Shown here: positions 52,658 to 60,604 of the stretch, piece after piece
How positions within the stretch are numbered: position 1 is the stretch's first letter
Layout of the letters: each line of letters starts with the position of its first letter
From: Pseudomonadota bacterium
GTDB taxonomy: Bacteria; Pseudomonadota; Gammaproteobacteria; Steroidobacterales; Steroidobacteraceae
Assembly (NCBI GenBank): GCA_021815925.1
Contig: JAKAZL010000003.1
Span: 43,556 to 107,555, forward strand
Direction: 5' to 3'
DNA: 64,000 bases
Position numbers and translations under genes: made by a program
Notes under the pieces: model-generated
Seen by the model: the letters and a program-made list of their open reading frames with translations, nothing else
Databases searched by the model: none
Told to the model about the DNA's origin: nothing

Positions 52658-55600
52658 TCAGGACCCGGAGGCCGGCAGGGCCGGGGGATTGTTCATCGTC
52701 ACCGCCATTCCCGTCGGCAGCGTGCTGACCCCGGCGGCGTAGGCCGCACCGTTCCACGCCTTGACGGCGCTGACCACCGAGCCGTTGTAGCGCGTGAGCA
52801 GCTGCTCGATCTCGGTGCGATCGGCGCGGATCAGGGCGAGCACCTGGGCGCGCGGCTGCTCGCCCCAGGGGCCGGCGCTCATGCCGTAGAGCGTCTCGAC
52901 GTGCTGGTGCAGGTGCGAGAAGTGGCGCAGGAAGTCCTCCTCGGCGTTGTGCTGCGTGTGCGGGTTCCACAGCACGTCCTGATAGGCGCTCAGCGTCTTC
53001 TGGAGCTTCTTCGCCTGTGCCAGCAGGGCGGCGTTGCGCTTCGCCCAGTCGGCGTCCGTGCGGCCGCGCGCCAGCACTCCAGCCAGCGTCGTGCGCATGG
53101 CCGAGACGTGGTTCAGCAGGCGATTGACCGCCGAGAGCTCCTCGCGCGCCGCCAAGCCGGCCTGGGTCGCCGCGCGGGCGCTGGCCACGCTCACCGTGTA
53201 ACGCGGGTCAGACGCCACGCTCAGCGTCACGTGCTGCGTGTACGTCCCGGCATGCAGCGTGGCGGTGTACTGACCCGGCAGCGCGCCCGGACCGAACCCG
53301 CCGTGCCCGGGCGAGCCGAGCGGCGGGTTGAGTTTGACCGGGGCCTTGTAGCGCAGATTCCAGACGATCGCGTTGAAGCCGGCCTTGCCCGGTCCGTGCA
53401 GTGTCGTCACCAGGGTGCCGGCGGCATCGCGGATCGTGATGCGCACCGGGCCGTGATGCGCGGCCTTCTCGGCCGGCGTCGGCTTCAAGGCCTTGGCGAG
53501 GTGATAGCTGATGACCGCGCCGCTGGGCGCGTTCGGGGCGACGAAGGCACTCGGTCCCACGCCGTTGGTGCGCGAGGCCTGCAGCTCGATGCCGGGCGAT
53601 GCGCTGAACGCATGGAACGGCGCCTTGGCCACCGCGCTGTCGTATTGCTCCAGGGGCCTGAGGTTGTCGAGCACCCAGATGCCGCGGCCATGCGTGGCGA
53701 GCAGCAGTCCGCGGTGATCCGGCGCGAAGCTCACGTCCCACACCGACAGGCCGTGCGGCAGGTTGGCGTGCAGCGGTTGCCAATGGCCGCCGTCATCGAA
53801 CGACACGTACAGCCCCGCGGAGATCGTGCCGGCAAACAGCAGCCCGGCATGGTTCGGGTCTTCGCTCACCACCTCGACGCTGCTTTGCGGCAGTCCGGTG
53901 GTGATGCGCGTCCAATGCTTACCGTAGTCCGTGGTGCGATAGACGAAGGGCGCATCGTTGCCGATCTCGTGACCGTCGAAGGCCGCATAGGCGGTGCCCG
54001 CCGCGAACGGCGAGGGCTCGACGTGATAGACGCGGGCCCACTGCGGCGCGCCGGGCGGAGTCACCTTGCTCCAGTGCGCCCCGTCGTCCCGGCTCACCCA
54101 GACCCAGCCGTCATCGGTGCCGACCCAGATGACCTTCGGGTCGCTCGGCGCGAGGGCGAGGGACTGGATGGTGTCGTAGGTCTCCGCCCCGCTCATGTCG
54201 AGTGTGACCGGTCCGCCGCTCGGCTTCTGCTTCGCTTTGATGTTGCGCGTCAGATCCGGACTGATGACCTGCCAGTGTTTGCCGCCGTCGGTGCTGTGGA
54301 ACACCACGTCCGCGGCGAGATACACGTTCTTCGGGTCGCTTGGGGAGACCGCCACCGGCGTGGTCCAGTCGAAGCGGTACTTCTGCGCGCCGGGGTGTTT
54401 GCCCGAGAGCAGCAGACCGCCGAGCACGTCGCGCAGGTAGGGGTTGATCTCACGCTTGCGGCCGGTGGTCCGATCGAGCACCGTCGCGAAGCCGTCATCG
54501 GTCGTGGAGTAGATGATCGAGGCATTGTTCGGGGACGGCACGACGTACTGGCCGTCGCCACCGGCGACATCGAACCAGTCCTGCGCACCGGTCACCCCGC
54601 CGCGGTCATAGTCGCTGCCCGCGCCGCACCAGGCGTCGTTGTCCTGCAGGCCGCCGCAGACCAGGTACGGCCAGGGGTGGTTCGTGGCGCTCGCGGCCAC
54701 CTGGTAGAACTGCTCGATCGGCAGGTTGTCGAGGTGGCGCCAGTGCTTGCCGGTATCGAGCGACAGGTATACCCCGCCGTCGTTGCCCTGGATGATGCGC
54801 TTGGGGTTGTGTGGATCGATCCAGATTGCATGGTGATCGACGTGCACGCCGGCATCGGCATAGAACACGTGCGCACCGCCGTCCTTGCTCTCCATCATCT
54901 TCATCGACAGCAGGAACAGCCGCTGCGGGTCGTTCGGCATCACCGCGAGCTGCGTGAAGTAAAACGGCCGCACGTCGCTGTTGTGGTTGTCGCTCACCTG
55001 GCTCCAGTGGCTGCCGAGGTCGTGCGAGACCCACAGGACGCCGCCCTTGGCCTGCAGCACCGCGTACACGGTGCTCGGCTGGCTCGGCGCGAAGGCGACG
55101 GCGCTGCGGCCGATCTTGCCGGCGGGCAACCCGTGGGTGAGCTTCTTCCAGTGCACACCGCCGTCGGTGGACCGATACAGTCCGCCGCTCTTGCCGCCGC
55201 TGGTGAGCATCCAGGCGCGCCGCTGCAACGGCCACATGCCGGCGATCAGCACCTTGGGGTTACCCGGCTCGAAGGCGAGGGTGCTGCAGCCGGTGTGATC
55301 GTTCAGGTAGAGCACGCGCTGCCAGTGCGCACCGTTGTCGGTGCTCATGAAGACCCCGCGCCGGGGGCCGCGCTTCCACAGATCACCGGTCGTGCAGGCG
55401 AACACCACGTTGGTGTTCTGCGGGTCGACGGCGATGGCTGCGATCTGCCCGGCGCTGTGCAGGCCCTTGTCCTCCCAGGTCGAGCCGCCATCGGGACTGA
55501 AGAAGATTCCCGCGCCATTGAGCACGTCATTGCGCGGATTGGCCTCGCCCGTGCCCACCCAGAGCCAGTTCGGGTTGCCGCCGGCGAGCGTCATCGAGCC

Positions 55601-55882
55601 GATCGACTGGGTCGGCTCGTGCGTGAAGATCGCCTTCCAGCTCGTACCGCCGTCCTCGGTCTTCCAGACTCCGCCGCCGGCGGAACCGACGTAGTACAGA
55701 GAGGAGTCGCCCGGCACGCCGAGCACGCTGGTGACGCGACCGCCGGCGACTGCCGGGCCGAGGTCGCGGAACTTCAGCCCGTGAAACGGGGCCGGGTGCT
55801 TCGGCGCGGCGCTCGGGGCTGCGGTGGCCACGAGGCTGGTGCCCAGGAGTGCCGCGGTTGCCAATGCCAGGATCGGGCGCAT
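52658..55882 (-). CDS. Exported BNR/VPS10 (sortilin-like) multi-propeller protein
   Basis: I start at ATG 55882 after GGGAGAC, giving 1074 residues with signal peptide MRPILALATAALLGTSLVATA. The body is two large propellers of Asp-box repeats, the S-x-D-x-G-x-x-W motif: KTEDGGTSWKAI, SPDGGSTWEDKG, STDNGAHWQRV, STDGGVHWKKL, STDGGKHWQVI, SRDDGAHWSKV. RGLLLATHGRGIWVLDNLRP closes the second. The last 250 residues form a helical region after a beta-sandwich (FNAIVWNLRYKAPVKLNP). Such proteins are annotated as glycosyl hydrolase or VPS10-domain proteins, and many are not proven enzymes. Secretion is likely; the ligand is unknown. Confidence 0.86.
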   Translation of the reverse strand: MRPILALATAALLGTSLVATAAPSAAPKHPAPFHGLKFRDLGPAVAGGRVTSVLGVPGDSSLYYVGSAGGGVWKTEDGGTSWKAIFTHEPTQSIGSMTLAGGNPNWLWVGTGEANPRNDVLNGAGIFFSPDGGSTWEDKGLHSAGQIAAIAVDPQNTNVVFACTTGDLWKRGPRRGVFMSTDNGAHWQRVLYLNDHTGCSTLAFEPGNPKVLIAGMWPLQRRAWMLTSGGKSGGLYRSTDGGVHWKKLTHGLPAGKIGRSAVAFAPSQPSTVYAVLQAKGGVLWVSHDLGSHWSQVSDNHNSDVRPFYFTQLAVMPNDPQRLFLLSMKMMESKDGGAHVFYADAGVHVDHHAIWIDPHNPKRIIQGNDGGVYLSLDTGKHWRHLDNLPIEQFYQVAASATNHPWPYLVCGGLQDNDAWCGAGSDYDRGGVTGAQDWFDVAGGDGQYVVPSPNNASIIYSTTDDGFATVLDRTTGRKREINPYLRDVLGGLLLSGKHPGAQKYRFDWTTPVAVSPSDPKNVYLAADVVFHSTDGGKHWQVISPDLTRNIKAKQKPSGGPVTLDMSGAETYDTIQSLALAPSDPKVIWVGTDDGWVWVSRDDGAHWSKVTPPGAPQWARVYHVEPSPFAAGTAYAAFDGHEIGNDAPFVYRTTDYGKHWTRITTGLPQSSVEVVSEDPNHAGLLFAGTISAGLYVSFDDGGHWQPLHANLPHGLSVWDVSFAPDHRGLLLATHGRGIWVLDNLRPLEQYDSAVAKAPFHAFSASPGIELQASRTNGVGPSAFVAPNAPSGAVISYHLAKALKPTPAEKAAHHGPVRITIRDAAGTLVTTLHGPGKAGFNAIVWNLRYKAPVKLNPPLGSPGHGGFGPGALPGQYTATLHAGTYTQHVTLSVASDPRYTVSVASARAATQAGLAAREELSAVNRLLNHVSAMRTTLAGVLARGRTDADWAKRNAALLAQAKKLQKTLSAYQDVLWNPHTQHNAEEDFLRHFSHLHQHVETLYGMSAGPWGEQPRAQVLALIRADRTEIEQLLTRYNGSVVSAVKAWNGAAYAAGVSTLPTGMAVTMNNPPALPASGS

Positions 55883-56141
55883 GTGGGGGTCTCCCATCGG
55901 ACGGATCGGTTTGGGGCCGCCAAGGTACCCTTTTGCCTGTGCGGCCGGGCCGCCTTTTGCCACGGCCCGTCGCCTCAATCCGGCCATTGCCCGCAAAAGC
56001 GCCCGCCGGTGCCGCTGTCCGGCCCGGTCTGCCCGCCCGCGGCGGTCCACCGGCGGTCGGCGCGGGGGCGTTCCGGCGGGTGACGGACGGCGCCGCAGGT
56101 GCTAAGTTTCGGGCCCACGATTCATAAAGTCAGGGCCAGTC

Positions 56142-56555
56142 ATGAACACGGTTCTCAAGCGGCTCGGGGTGGTGGCGCTGATCACCGGTTCCATGGGGTG
56201 TGCGCTCGCGTCGACGATTCACGTGACGCTCAGCGGTCGCCAGGAGGTGCCCGCGGTCAAGAGCACCGCGCGGGGCGAGGGGACCGTCACGGTGCTCGCC
56301 GATCACAGTCTGCGCGCCGAGGTCATCGTCCACGGGGTGAAGCCCACCATGGTGCACATCCACGAGGGGGCCACTGGGGCCAACGGACCGCCCGTAATCT
56401 GGTTGAAGCACGCCGGTGGGAATGTCTGGCGCGTTGCGCCCGGCACGAAGCTTACGCCGGCCGAGTACAAGGCCTTTCGGGCCGGTGAGCTCTATTTCAA
56501 CGTGCACAGCAAGCGCGATCCGGCCGGCGAGTTGCGCGGACAGATCAAGCCTTAG
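56142..56555 (+). CDS. CHRD domain protein, exported
   Basis: The 137-residue protein has a signal peptide (LGVVALITGSMGCALAS) followed by one CHRD domain: IHVTLSGRQEVPAVKSTARGEGTVTVLADHSLRAEVIVHG, VHIHEGATGANGPPVIWL, then LYFNVHSKRDPAGELRGQI. The CHRD fold is a beta-sandwich first seen in chordin; its bacterial role is unknown and may be structural or metal-related given the His-x-His pair. A Cys at the end of the signal region (MGCALAS) could permit lipidation, but the lipobox is weak. It is monocistronic. Confidence 0.88.
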   Translation: MNTVLKRLGVVALITGSMGCALASTIHVTLSGRQEVPAVKSTARGEGTVTVLADHSLRAEVIVHGVKPTMVHIHEGATGANGPPVIWLKHAGGNVWRVAPGTKLTPAEYKAFRAGELYFNVHSKRDPAGELRGQIKP

Positions 56556-56673
56556 GGGACGGATTTCCGTTGAGTCCAAAACGGCCCGGGGCGTCTCGCG
56601 GGCGAGCCGACTGCGGGCGGCTGTCGCGGCTGGCCCGGCGGGCACTGAGCGTCACCGAGTGGATTGAGCATCG

Positions 56674-57912
56674 ATGAGCGTGCGGCTGAATCTGGAGACG
56701 CTTCCAGACTCGATTTACGCGGTTGAGCTGCAAAAGGATCCGCCGGCAGCGCGCTTCCCCGAGCCGCTCGAGGCCCAGTTCGCGCGCGCCACGTTGCGCA
56801 ACAGCCGCACCGTGGTGCGCTTCGCGTGCACATTGACGGTGCTGTTGGTTGCCCTGCGCGTCGCGGAGCTGCTCGTGACGCGACACGCACTGCCGGTGAG
56901 CCTGGTCAATGCCGGCGTGGTGCTCAGCAGCCTCGTGCTGGTGTGGCTCGCCTGGAGCCGCAGCTTCGAGCGGCTGTTCCTGCCGATCGCCTGGACTTTG
57001 GTACCGCTGCGCAACGTGCTGATCGCCGTGCAGGTGGTGCGGGCGGTCGCAGGCACAGGGGCGGTGGCCGAGCTGATGGTCCTGCCGCTGCTGATCATCG
57101 GACCGCTGTATTTCATCGGCTTGCCGTTTCGGGCCGGGCTGCTCTCCGCGGCGCTGGCCTGTGCCGGGGAGCTGTTCGCGGCGTACCTGTTTCACCTGCC
57201 TGCCTCCGTGGCCGTCCCCACCGCCGGGATCCTGCTGACGACCCTGGCAGCCTGTGCCGTTGCGGCGCGCTCGGTCGAGAAGCACTCGCGCCGCGCCTTC
57301 CTCGAGAGTCAGCTGATCGGCGAGCTCGCGCAGCAGGACGCACTCACCTGGACCAAGAACCGGCGCATGTTCGATGAGAGTCTCGCGCGACTGTGGCGTC
57401 AGGCGGCGAGCGAGACCCGTCCGCTGTCGATCCTGCTGATCGACATCGATTACTTCAAGGCGTTCAATGACCGCTACGGCCATCAGGCCGGAGATGTGGC
57501 GCTGCGCCAGGCCGCGCAGGCGATCCAGTGCTGCGCACGCCGGCCGCTCGATGTGGTGGCGCGCTACGGCGGGGAGGAGTTCGGGGCGATCCTCTTCGGC
57601 ACTGACCGGTCGGGGGCGCAGAGCACGGCCGAGGCGATGCGCCGCGCGGTGCAGGACCTGGCGATCGAGCACGACGGCTCGCGCTGCGGCAGCGTACTCA
57701 CCATCAGTGTCGGGGTCGCCGTCGTCGAGCCGACTGCGTGGCGCAATCCCTACGGGGCGCTGCAGCTGGCGGACGAGGCGCTCTACCAGGCGAAGTCCAA
57801 GGGACGCAACCGCGTGGTGATGATGGACGACGCGGCGCACCGGCTGCTGGTCACCGGTGAGTTCTCCAAGGACATCATCACGCAGCTGCGGCGGGACGCG
57901 CCGGCTAGCTGA
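56674..57912 (+). CDS. Membrane-bound GGDEF diguanylate cyclase (with I-site)
   Basis: The 412-residue protein starts MSVRLNLETLPD. Six hydrophobic segments lie in residues 50-205 (TLTVLLVALRVAELLVTRHALPVSLVNAGVVLSSLVLVWLA, VALLVLPLLIIGPLYFIG-like, TAGILLTTLAACAVAARSV). The GGDEF domain follows (DALTWTKNRRMF, LLIDIDYFKAFNDRYGHQAGD, ARYGGEEFGAIL). The active site GGEEF is intact, and RPLD at the inhibitory position supports feedback inhibition. It should synthesise c-di-GMP on the cytoplasmic face under control of the N-terminal membrane sensor, which resembles MASE-type domains. Another cyclase gene follows by 220 bp in the same direction. Confidence 0.9.
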   Translation: MSVRLNLETLPDSIYAVELQKDPPAARFPEPLEAQFARATLRNSRTVVRFACTLTVLLVALRVAELLVTRHALPVSLVNAGVVLSSLVLVWLAWSRSFERLFLPIAWTLVPLRNVLIAVQVVRAVAGTGAVAELMVLPLLIIGPLYFIGLPFRAGLLSAALACAGELFAAYLFHLPASVAVPTAGILLTTLAACAVAARSVEKHSRRAFLESQLIGELAQQDALTWTKNRRMFDESLARLWRQAASETRPLSILLIDIDYFKAFNDRYGHQAGDVALRQAAQAIQCCARRPLDVVARYGGEEFGAILFGTDRSGAQSTAEAMRRAVQDLAIEHDGSRCGSVLTISVGVAVVEPTAWRNPYGALQLADEALYQAKSKGRNRVVMMDDAAHRLLVTGEFSKDIITQLRRDAPAS

Positions 57913-58132
57913 GCGCCGAGCGGGCGCCGTCGACATACTCAAGCTTGATCTTGGGCATATTCGCGCATTCCCCCCCCCAAGCTAGAGCTCCGGCCAGCTA
58001 CACGCGTCATCCTCCCGGCCGAAGCGTGACATATCGCACGCGGACCGGGGCGCTGTGCTGAGGGCCTGCCACGCGGCGCACGGTGGGGCGCGCTAAAATT
58101 GGCGTAGCAGATGCTGTGCGGGCGAACTCGGC

Positions 58133-59302
58133 ATGAGCGCATTTCAGCCGGAGACCGACCAAGCGGGGGCCGACCTCGAGCGGCTACAGCTGGTCTACGG
58201 CAATTTCCCCTTCATGCTGGCCGGGGCCACGCTCGCCGCGTGCGTGCTGGTCTGGGTGCTGTATGGGCAGATTCCGCGGCAGATTCTGTGGGGATGGCTC
58301 GGGCTGGTGCTGATCGTCTCGCTGGTGCGTCACCTGGAGAGCCGCGCGTTCCTGCGCGGACCGGGCAAGCGCTCGGCGCGTGAGTGGATCCATCGTCTTG
58401 AGATCGGCACGCTGTTCTCGGGCGTGGTGTGGGGCTTGGCCGCGTCGGCGTTTCTGGCGCGTGGCGACGAGGCGCACGAATTTCTCACCGTGCTGGTGTT
58501 CACCGGGGTCATTGCCGGCGCCATGACCTCGTACGGGGCGATGTGGCGCTGCTACATGATCTTCCTCGCACCGGTGGCCGGGCTGATGGAGTGGCGGCTG
58601 CTCACCGATCAGCTGCCCCTGCATTACGTGCTCGCGTTCGTCAACGTCGTCTACGTGACCGTCGTGGCGTACTCGGCCTACAAGACGGATCGGACCATCG
58701 GCAAGGTGCTCACCGTCACGGCCGAGAACGCCAAGCTAACCCGCGCGCTGCACTACGAGGCGACCCACGATGCGCTGGTCGATCTGATCAACCACCGGGA
58801 ATTCAATGCCCGACTGCGCGCCGTGACCGGCGGGGCACCGGAGCCGTGCGCGCTGGTGTTCATCGATCTGGACCGGTTCAAGGACGTCAATGACCGCGGC
58901 GGACATGCGGCGGGTGATGAGGCCCTGCGGCGGGTGAGCGAGATCCTCAAGCGACACGTGCGCGCCAGTGATACCGCCGCGCGGCTCGGCGGGGACGAGT
59001 TCGCGCTGCTGCTGCCGGGCTGTCCGCGCGAGCGGGCCGAACAGGTGGCCACGACCGTGCTGCGGGCCATCGAGGAGTTCGTGTTGCACTGGGAGGGCGG
59101 ACATTACTTCCGGGTCGGGGCGAGCATGGGAGTGGCCTATGCCGGGGCCGGCGAGGCCGATGCCGCGGCATTGCTGCGCGTGGCGGACTCGGCCTGTTAC
59201 GCGGCGAAGAACGCCGGTCGCGGGCGGATCGAGGTGCGCTGCGCCGTCCCGCTGCGCGAACCGAGCCATTTTGAGCTCGAGGCGCTGCGACCCTCGAGTT
59301 GA
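58133..59302 (+). CDS. Membrane-bound GGDEF diguanylate cyclase (with I-site)
   Basis: The 389-residue protein has five or six membrane segments in residues 22-195 (NFPFMLAGATLAACVLVWVLYG, ILWGWLGLVLIVSLVRHLES, FLTVLVFTGVIAGAMTSYG, LHYVLAFVNVVYVTVVAYSAY). A GGDEF domain follows (DALVDLINHREF, FIDLDRFKDVNDRGGHAAGD, ARLGGDEFALLLPG). RASD at the inhibitory position fits an I-site. The N-terminal sensor differs from that of the preceding cyclase, so the two may answer to different signals. The start codon is preceded by GAACTCGGC without a strong ribosome-binding site. No phosphodiesterase is in this window. Confidence 0.9.
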   Translation: MSAFQPETDQAGADLERLQLVYGNFPFMLAGATLAACVLVWVLYGQIPRQILWGWLGLVLIVSLVRHLESRAFLRGPGKRSAREWIHRLEIGTLFSGVVWGLAASAFLARGDEAHEFLTVLVFTGVIAGAMTSYGAMWRCYMIFLAPVAGLMEWRLLTDQLPLHYVLAFVNVVYVTVVAYSAYKTDRTIGKVLTVTAENAKLTRALHYEATHDALVDLINHREFNARLRAVTGGAPEPCALVFIDLDRFKDVNDRGGHAAGDEALRRVSEILKRHVRASDTAARLGGDEFALLLPGCPRERAEQVATTVLRAIEEFVLHWEGGHYFRVGASMGVAYAGAGEADAAALLRVADSACYAAKNAGRGRIEVRCAVPLREPSHFELEALRPSS

Positions 59303-59381
59303 GCGGTGCGAGTCTGCGTCGAGGCCCGGATATTCCCCCGGGCGCTTGCGGCCCCGGGCCGGTACACTCCTCGCTCGCGGC

Positions 59382-59457
59382 GCCCCCGTAGCTCAGTGGA
59401 TAGAGCGACCGCCTCCTAAGCGGTAGGTCGTCGGTTCAACTCCGGCCGGGGGCGCCA
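59382..59457 (+). tRNA. tRNA-Arg(CCT)
   Basis: The 76-base gene folds fully: acceptor GCCCCCG with CGGGGGC, D arm GCTC-GAGC, anticodon stem ACCGC with GCGGT around loop CTCCTAA (anticodon CCT), variable AGGTC-like segment, and T arm GTCGG-TTCAACT-CCGGC. Discriminator G and an encoded CCA follow. It reads AGG codons for arginine. Its 3' end overlaps the convergent small membrane protein gene. Confidence 0.95.
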
Positions 59458-59780
59458 TTGTGCGTCGAGCCAGCGGGCGGGACCGCTGCTGGGCCCTCCT
59501 CGGGCATGTCCGTATTCGGGCTCTGCCGGGTGCGCTCGTGCGCCGCGAACGCGGCCCACAGCACGCACACCACCCAGAGCGGAAAATAGATGACCGCATT
59601 GATGTGCAGGCCGAGCAGAATCGGCACCAGCACCACGACGCTCACCGTCAGCATGACCATCGCCCCGGTGACGCTCGAGTAGAACAGTCCCACCGGCCCG
59701 AGGAAGAACGCGAGCGCGACGGCGATGCCGAGCGATTTCCCGGGTCTCTCTCGAACGGAGTTGGCGGCGGTCTGACTCAT
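59436..59780 (-). CDS. Small membrane protein of unknown function
   Basis: I start at ATG 59780 (MSQTAANSVRERPGKS); the upstream codons are Arg/Ser-rich. The 114-residue product has two or three hydrophobic segments: LGIAVALAFFLGPVGLFYSSVTGAMVMLTVSVVVLVPILLGL and INAVIYFPLWVVCVLWAAFAAHE. This pattern with 'LGPVGLFYS' resembles small TM2-like envelope proteins. The tail is polar. Its stop codon lies inside the tRNA-Arg gene on the other strand: the last 22 bases, including the stop, are antisense to the T arm and acceptor. The function is unknown. Confidence 0.7.
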   Translation of the reverse strand: MSQTAANSVRERPGKSLGIAVALAFFLGPVGLFYSSVTGAMVMLTVSVVVLVPILLGLHINAVIYFPLWVVCVLWAAFAAHERTRQSPNTDMPEEGPAAVPPAGSTHNGAPGRS

Positions 59781-59990
59781 GAGAGGGCTCGCGCAAGGGG
59801 ACCGGTCACGGCCACTATACTCCCTGCACCGTGTACGCCCCAGGGACCCGCTGCGCATGTGCCTCGTTACCGCCCGGCGGGCCGGGCGGCGCTGCGGCTG
59901 CGATGGGCATCACAGTTCGGGGCGGCGCGGGCGGCGCGCGGGCGCCAGCCCCCTACAATCTCCCCCGACCCACCCTCTCACCCGGTTACC

Positions 59991-60482
59991 GTGTCCAGAT
60001 CGCCTTCCGGTCGTGCCCGTCGTGCCCGCGCTGCGACCTCCGAGCCCGAGCGGCGCAACGCGTCCGACCGCCGCGTCGAGGTGATGCGCGCACTCGTTTA
60101 CGGCAGCCTGCGTCCGCGCCGTCAGGGTCCGCGCCGCCGGGGCGAGCACCGGCTCGCCGGGGTCGACTGGCACCATCCCTGGTGGCTCGCCGTCGGGGTG
60201 CTGATCGTGGCGCTCACCTGCGCCGATGCAGCCCTGACGCTGCTGCTGATCGCCCACGGCGCCTACGAGGTCAATCCGCTGCTCGCGCCCCTGGTGAGCC
60301 GCTCGCCGGCGTTATTCGTTCTGCTCAAAGTGGCGCTCACCGGCGCAGCGATCGTCTGCCTGACGGTGCTCGCACGGCTGCGGGTGTTCGGGCGGCTGCC
60401 TGTGCAGGCCATCCTCTACGGCGCGCTGCTCGGATACGTCGTACTTATTGTCTATGAGCTGTCGCTGCTCGGCATGCTGTGA
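59991..60482 (+). CDS. DUF5658-like small membrane protein
   Basis: I start at GTG 59991 (VSRSPSGRARRARAATSEPERRNASDRR); ATG 60084 after TCGAGG is an alternative that keeps all membrane segments. The 163-residue product has a very basic N-terminal region with an RR-x-x-x-DRR motif. Four hydrophobic segments then begin WWLAVGVLIVALTCADAALTLLLIAHGAYEVNPLLAPLV, where D-x-x-L-T and the E-x-NP-L motif mark the DUF5658 fold, and end with LYGALLGYVVLIVYELSLLG. The role is unknown. It precedes sucA by 122 bp. Confidence 0.68.
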   Translation: MSRSPSGRARRARAATSEPERRNASDRRVEVMRALVYGSLRPRRQGPRRRGEHRLAGVDWHHPWWLAVGVLIVALTCADAALTLLLIAHGAYEVNPLLAPLVSRSPALFVLLKVALTGAAIVCLTVLARLRVFGRLPVQAILYGALLGYVVLIVYELSLLGML

Positions 60483-60604
60483 GGACCGTGGCGCCGGTGC
60501 CGACAACTCCACGCGCGGCGCGAGGCGCCGGAGGAGGCGAGATTTCATATTCCTCGCCTGTGTCGTTTCCGTTACACTAGCGGTCTGCGGTCGCATCATT
60601 CAGC

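Noticed and set aside
52619-56083. 1154-residue ORF on the + strand opposite the BNR/VPS10-type gene
   Set aside because: It mirrors the codons of the real gene on the other strand, has His/Arg/Val-rich composition without a fold, and lacks a ribosome-binding site.
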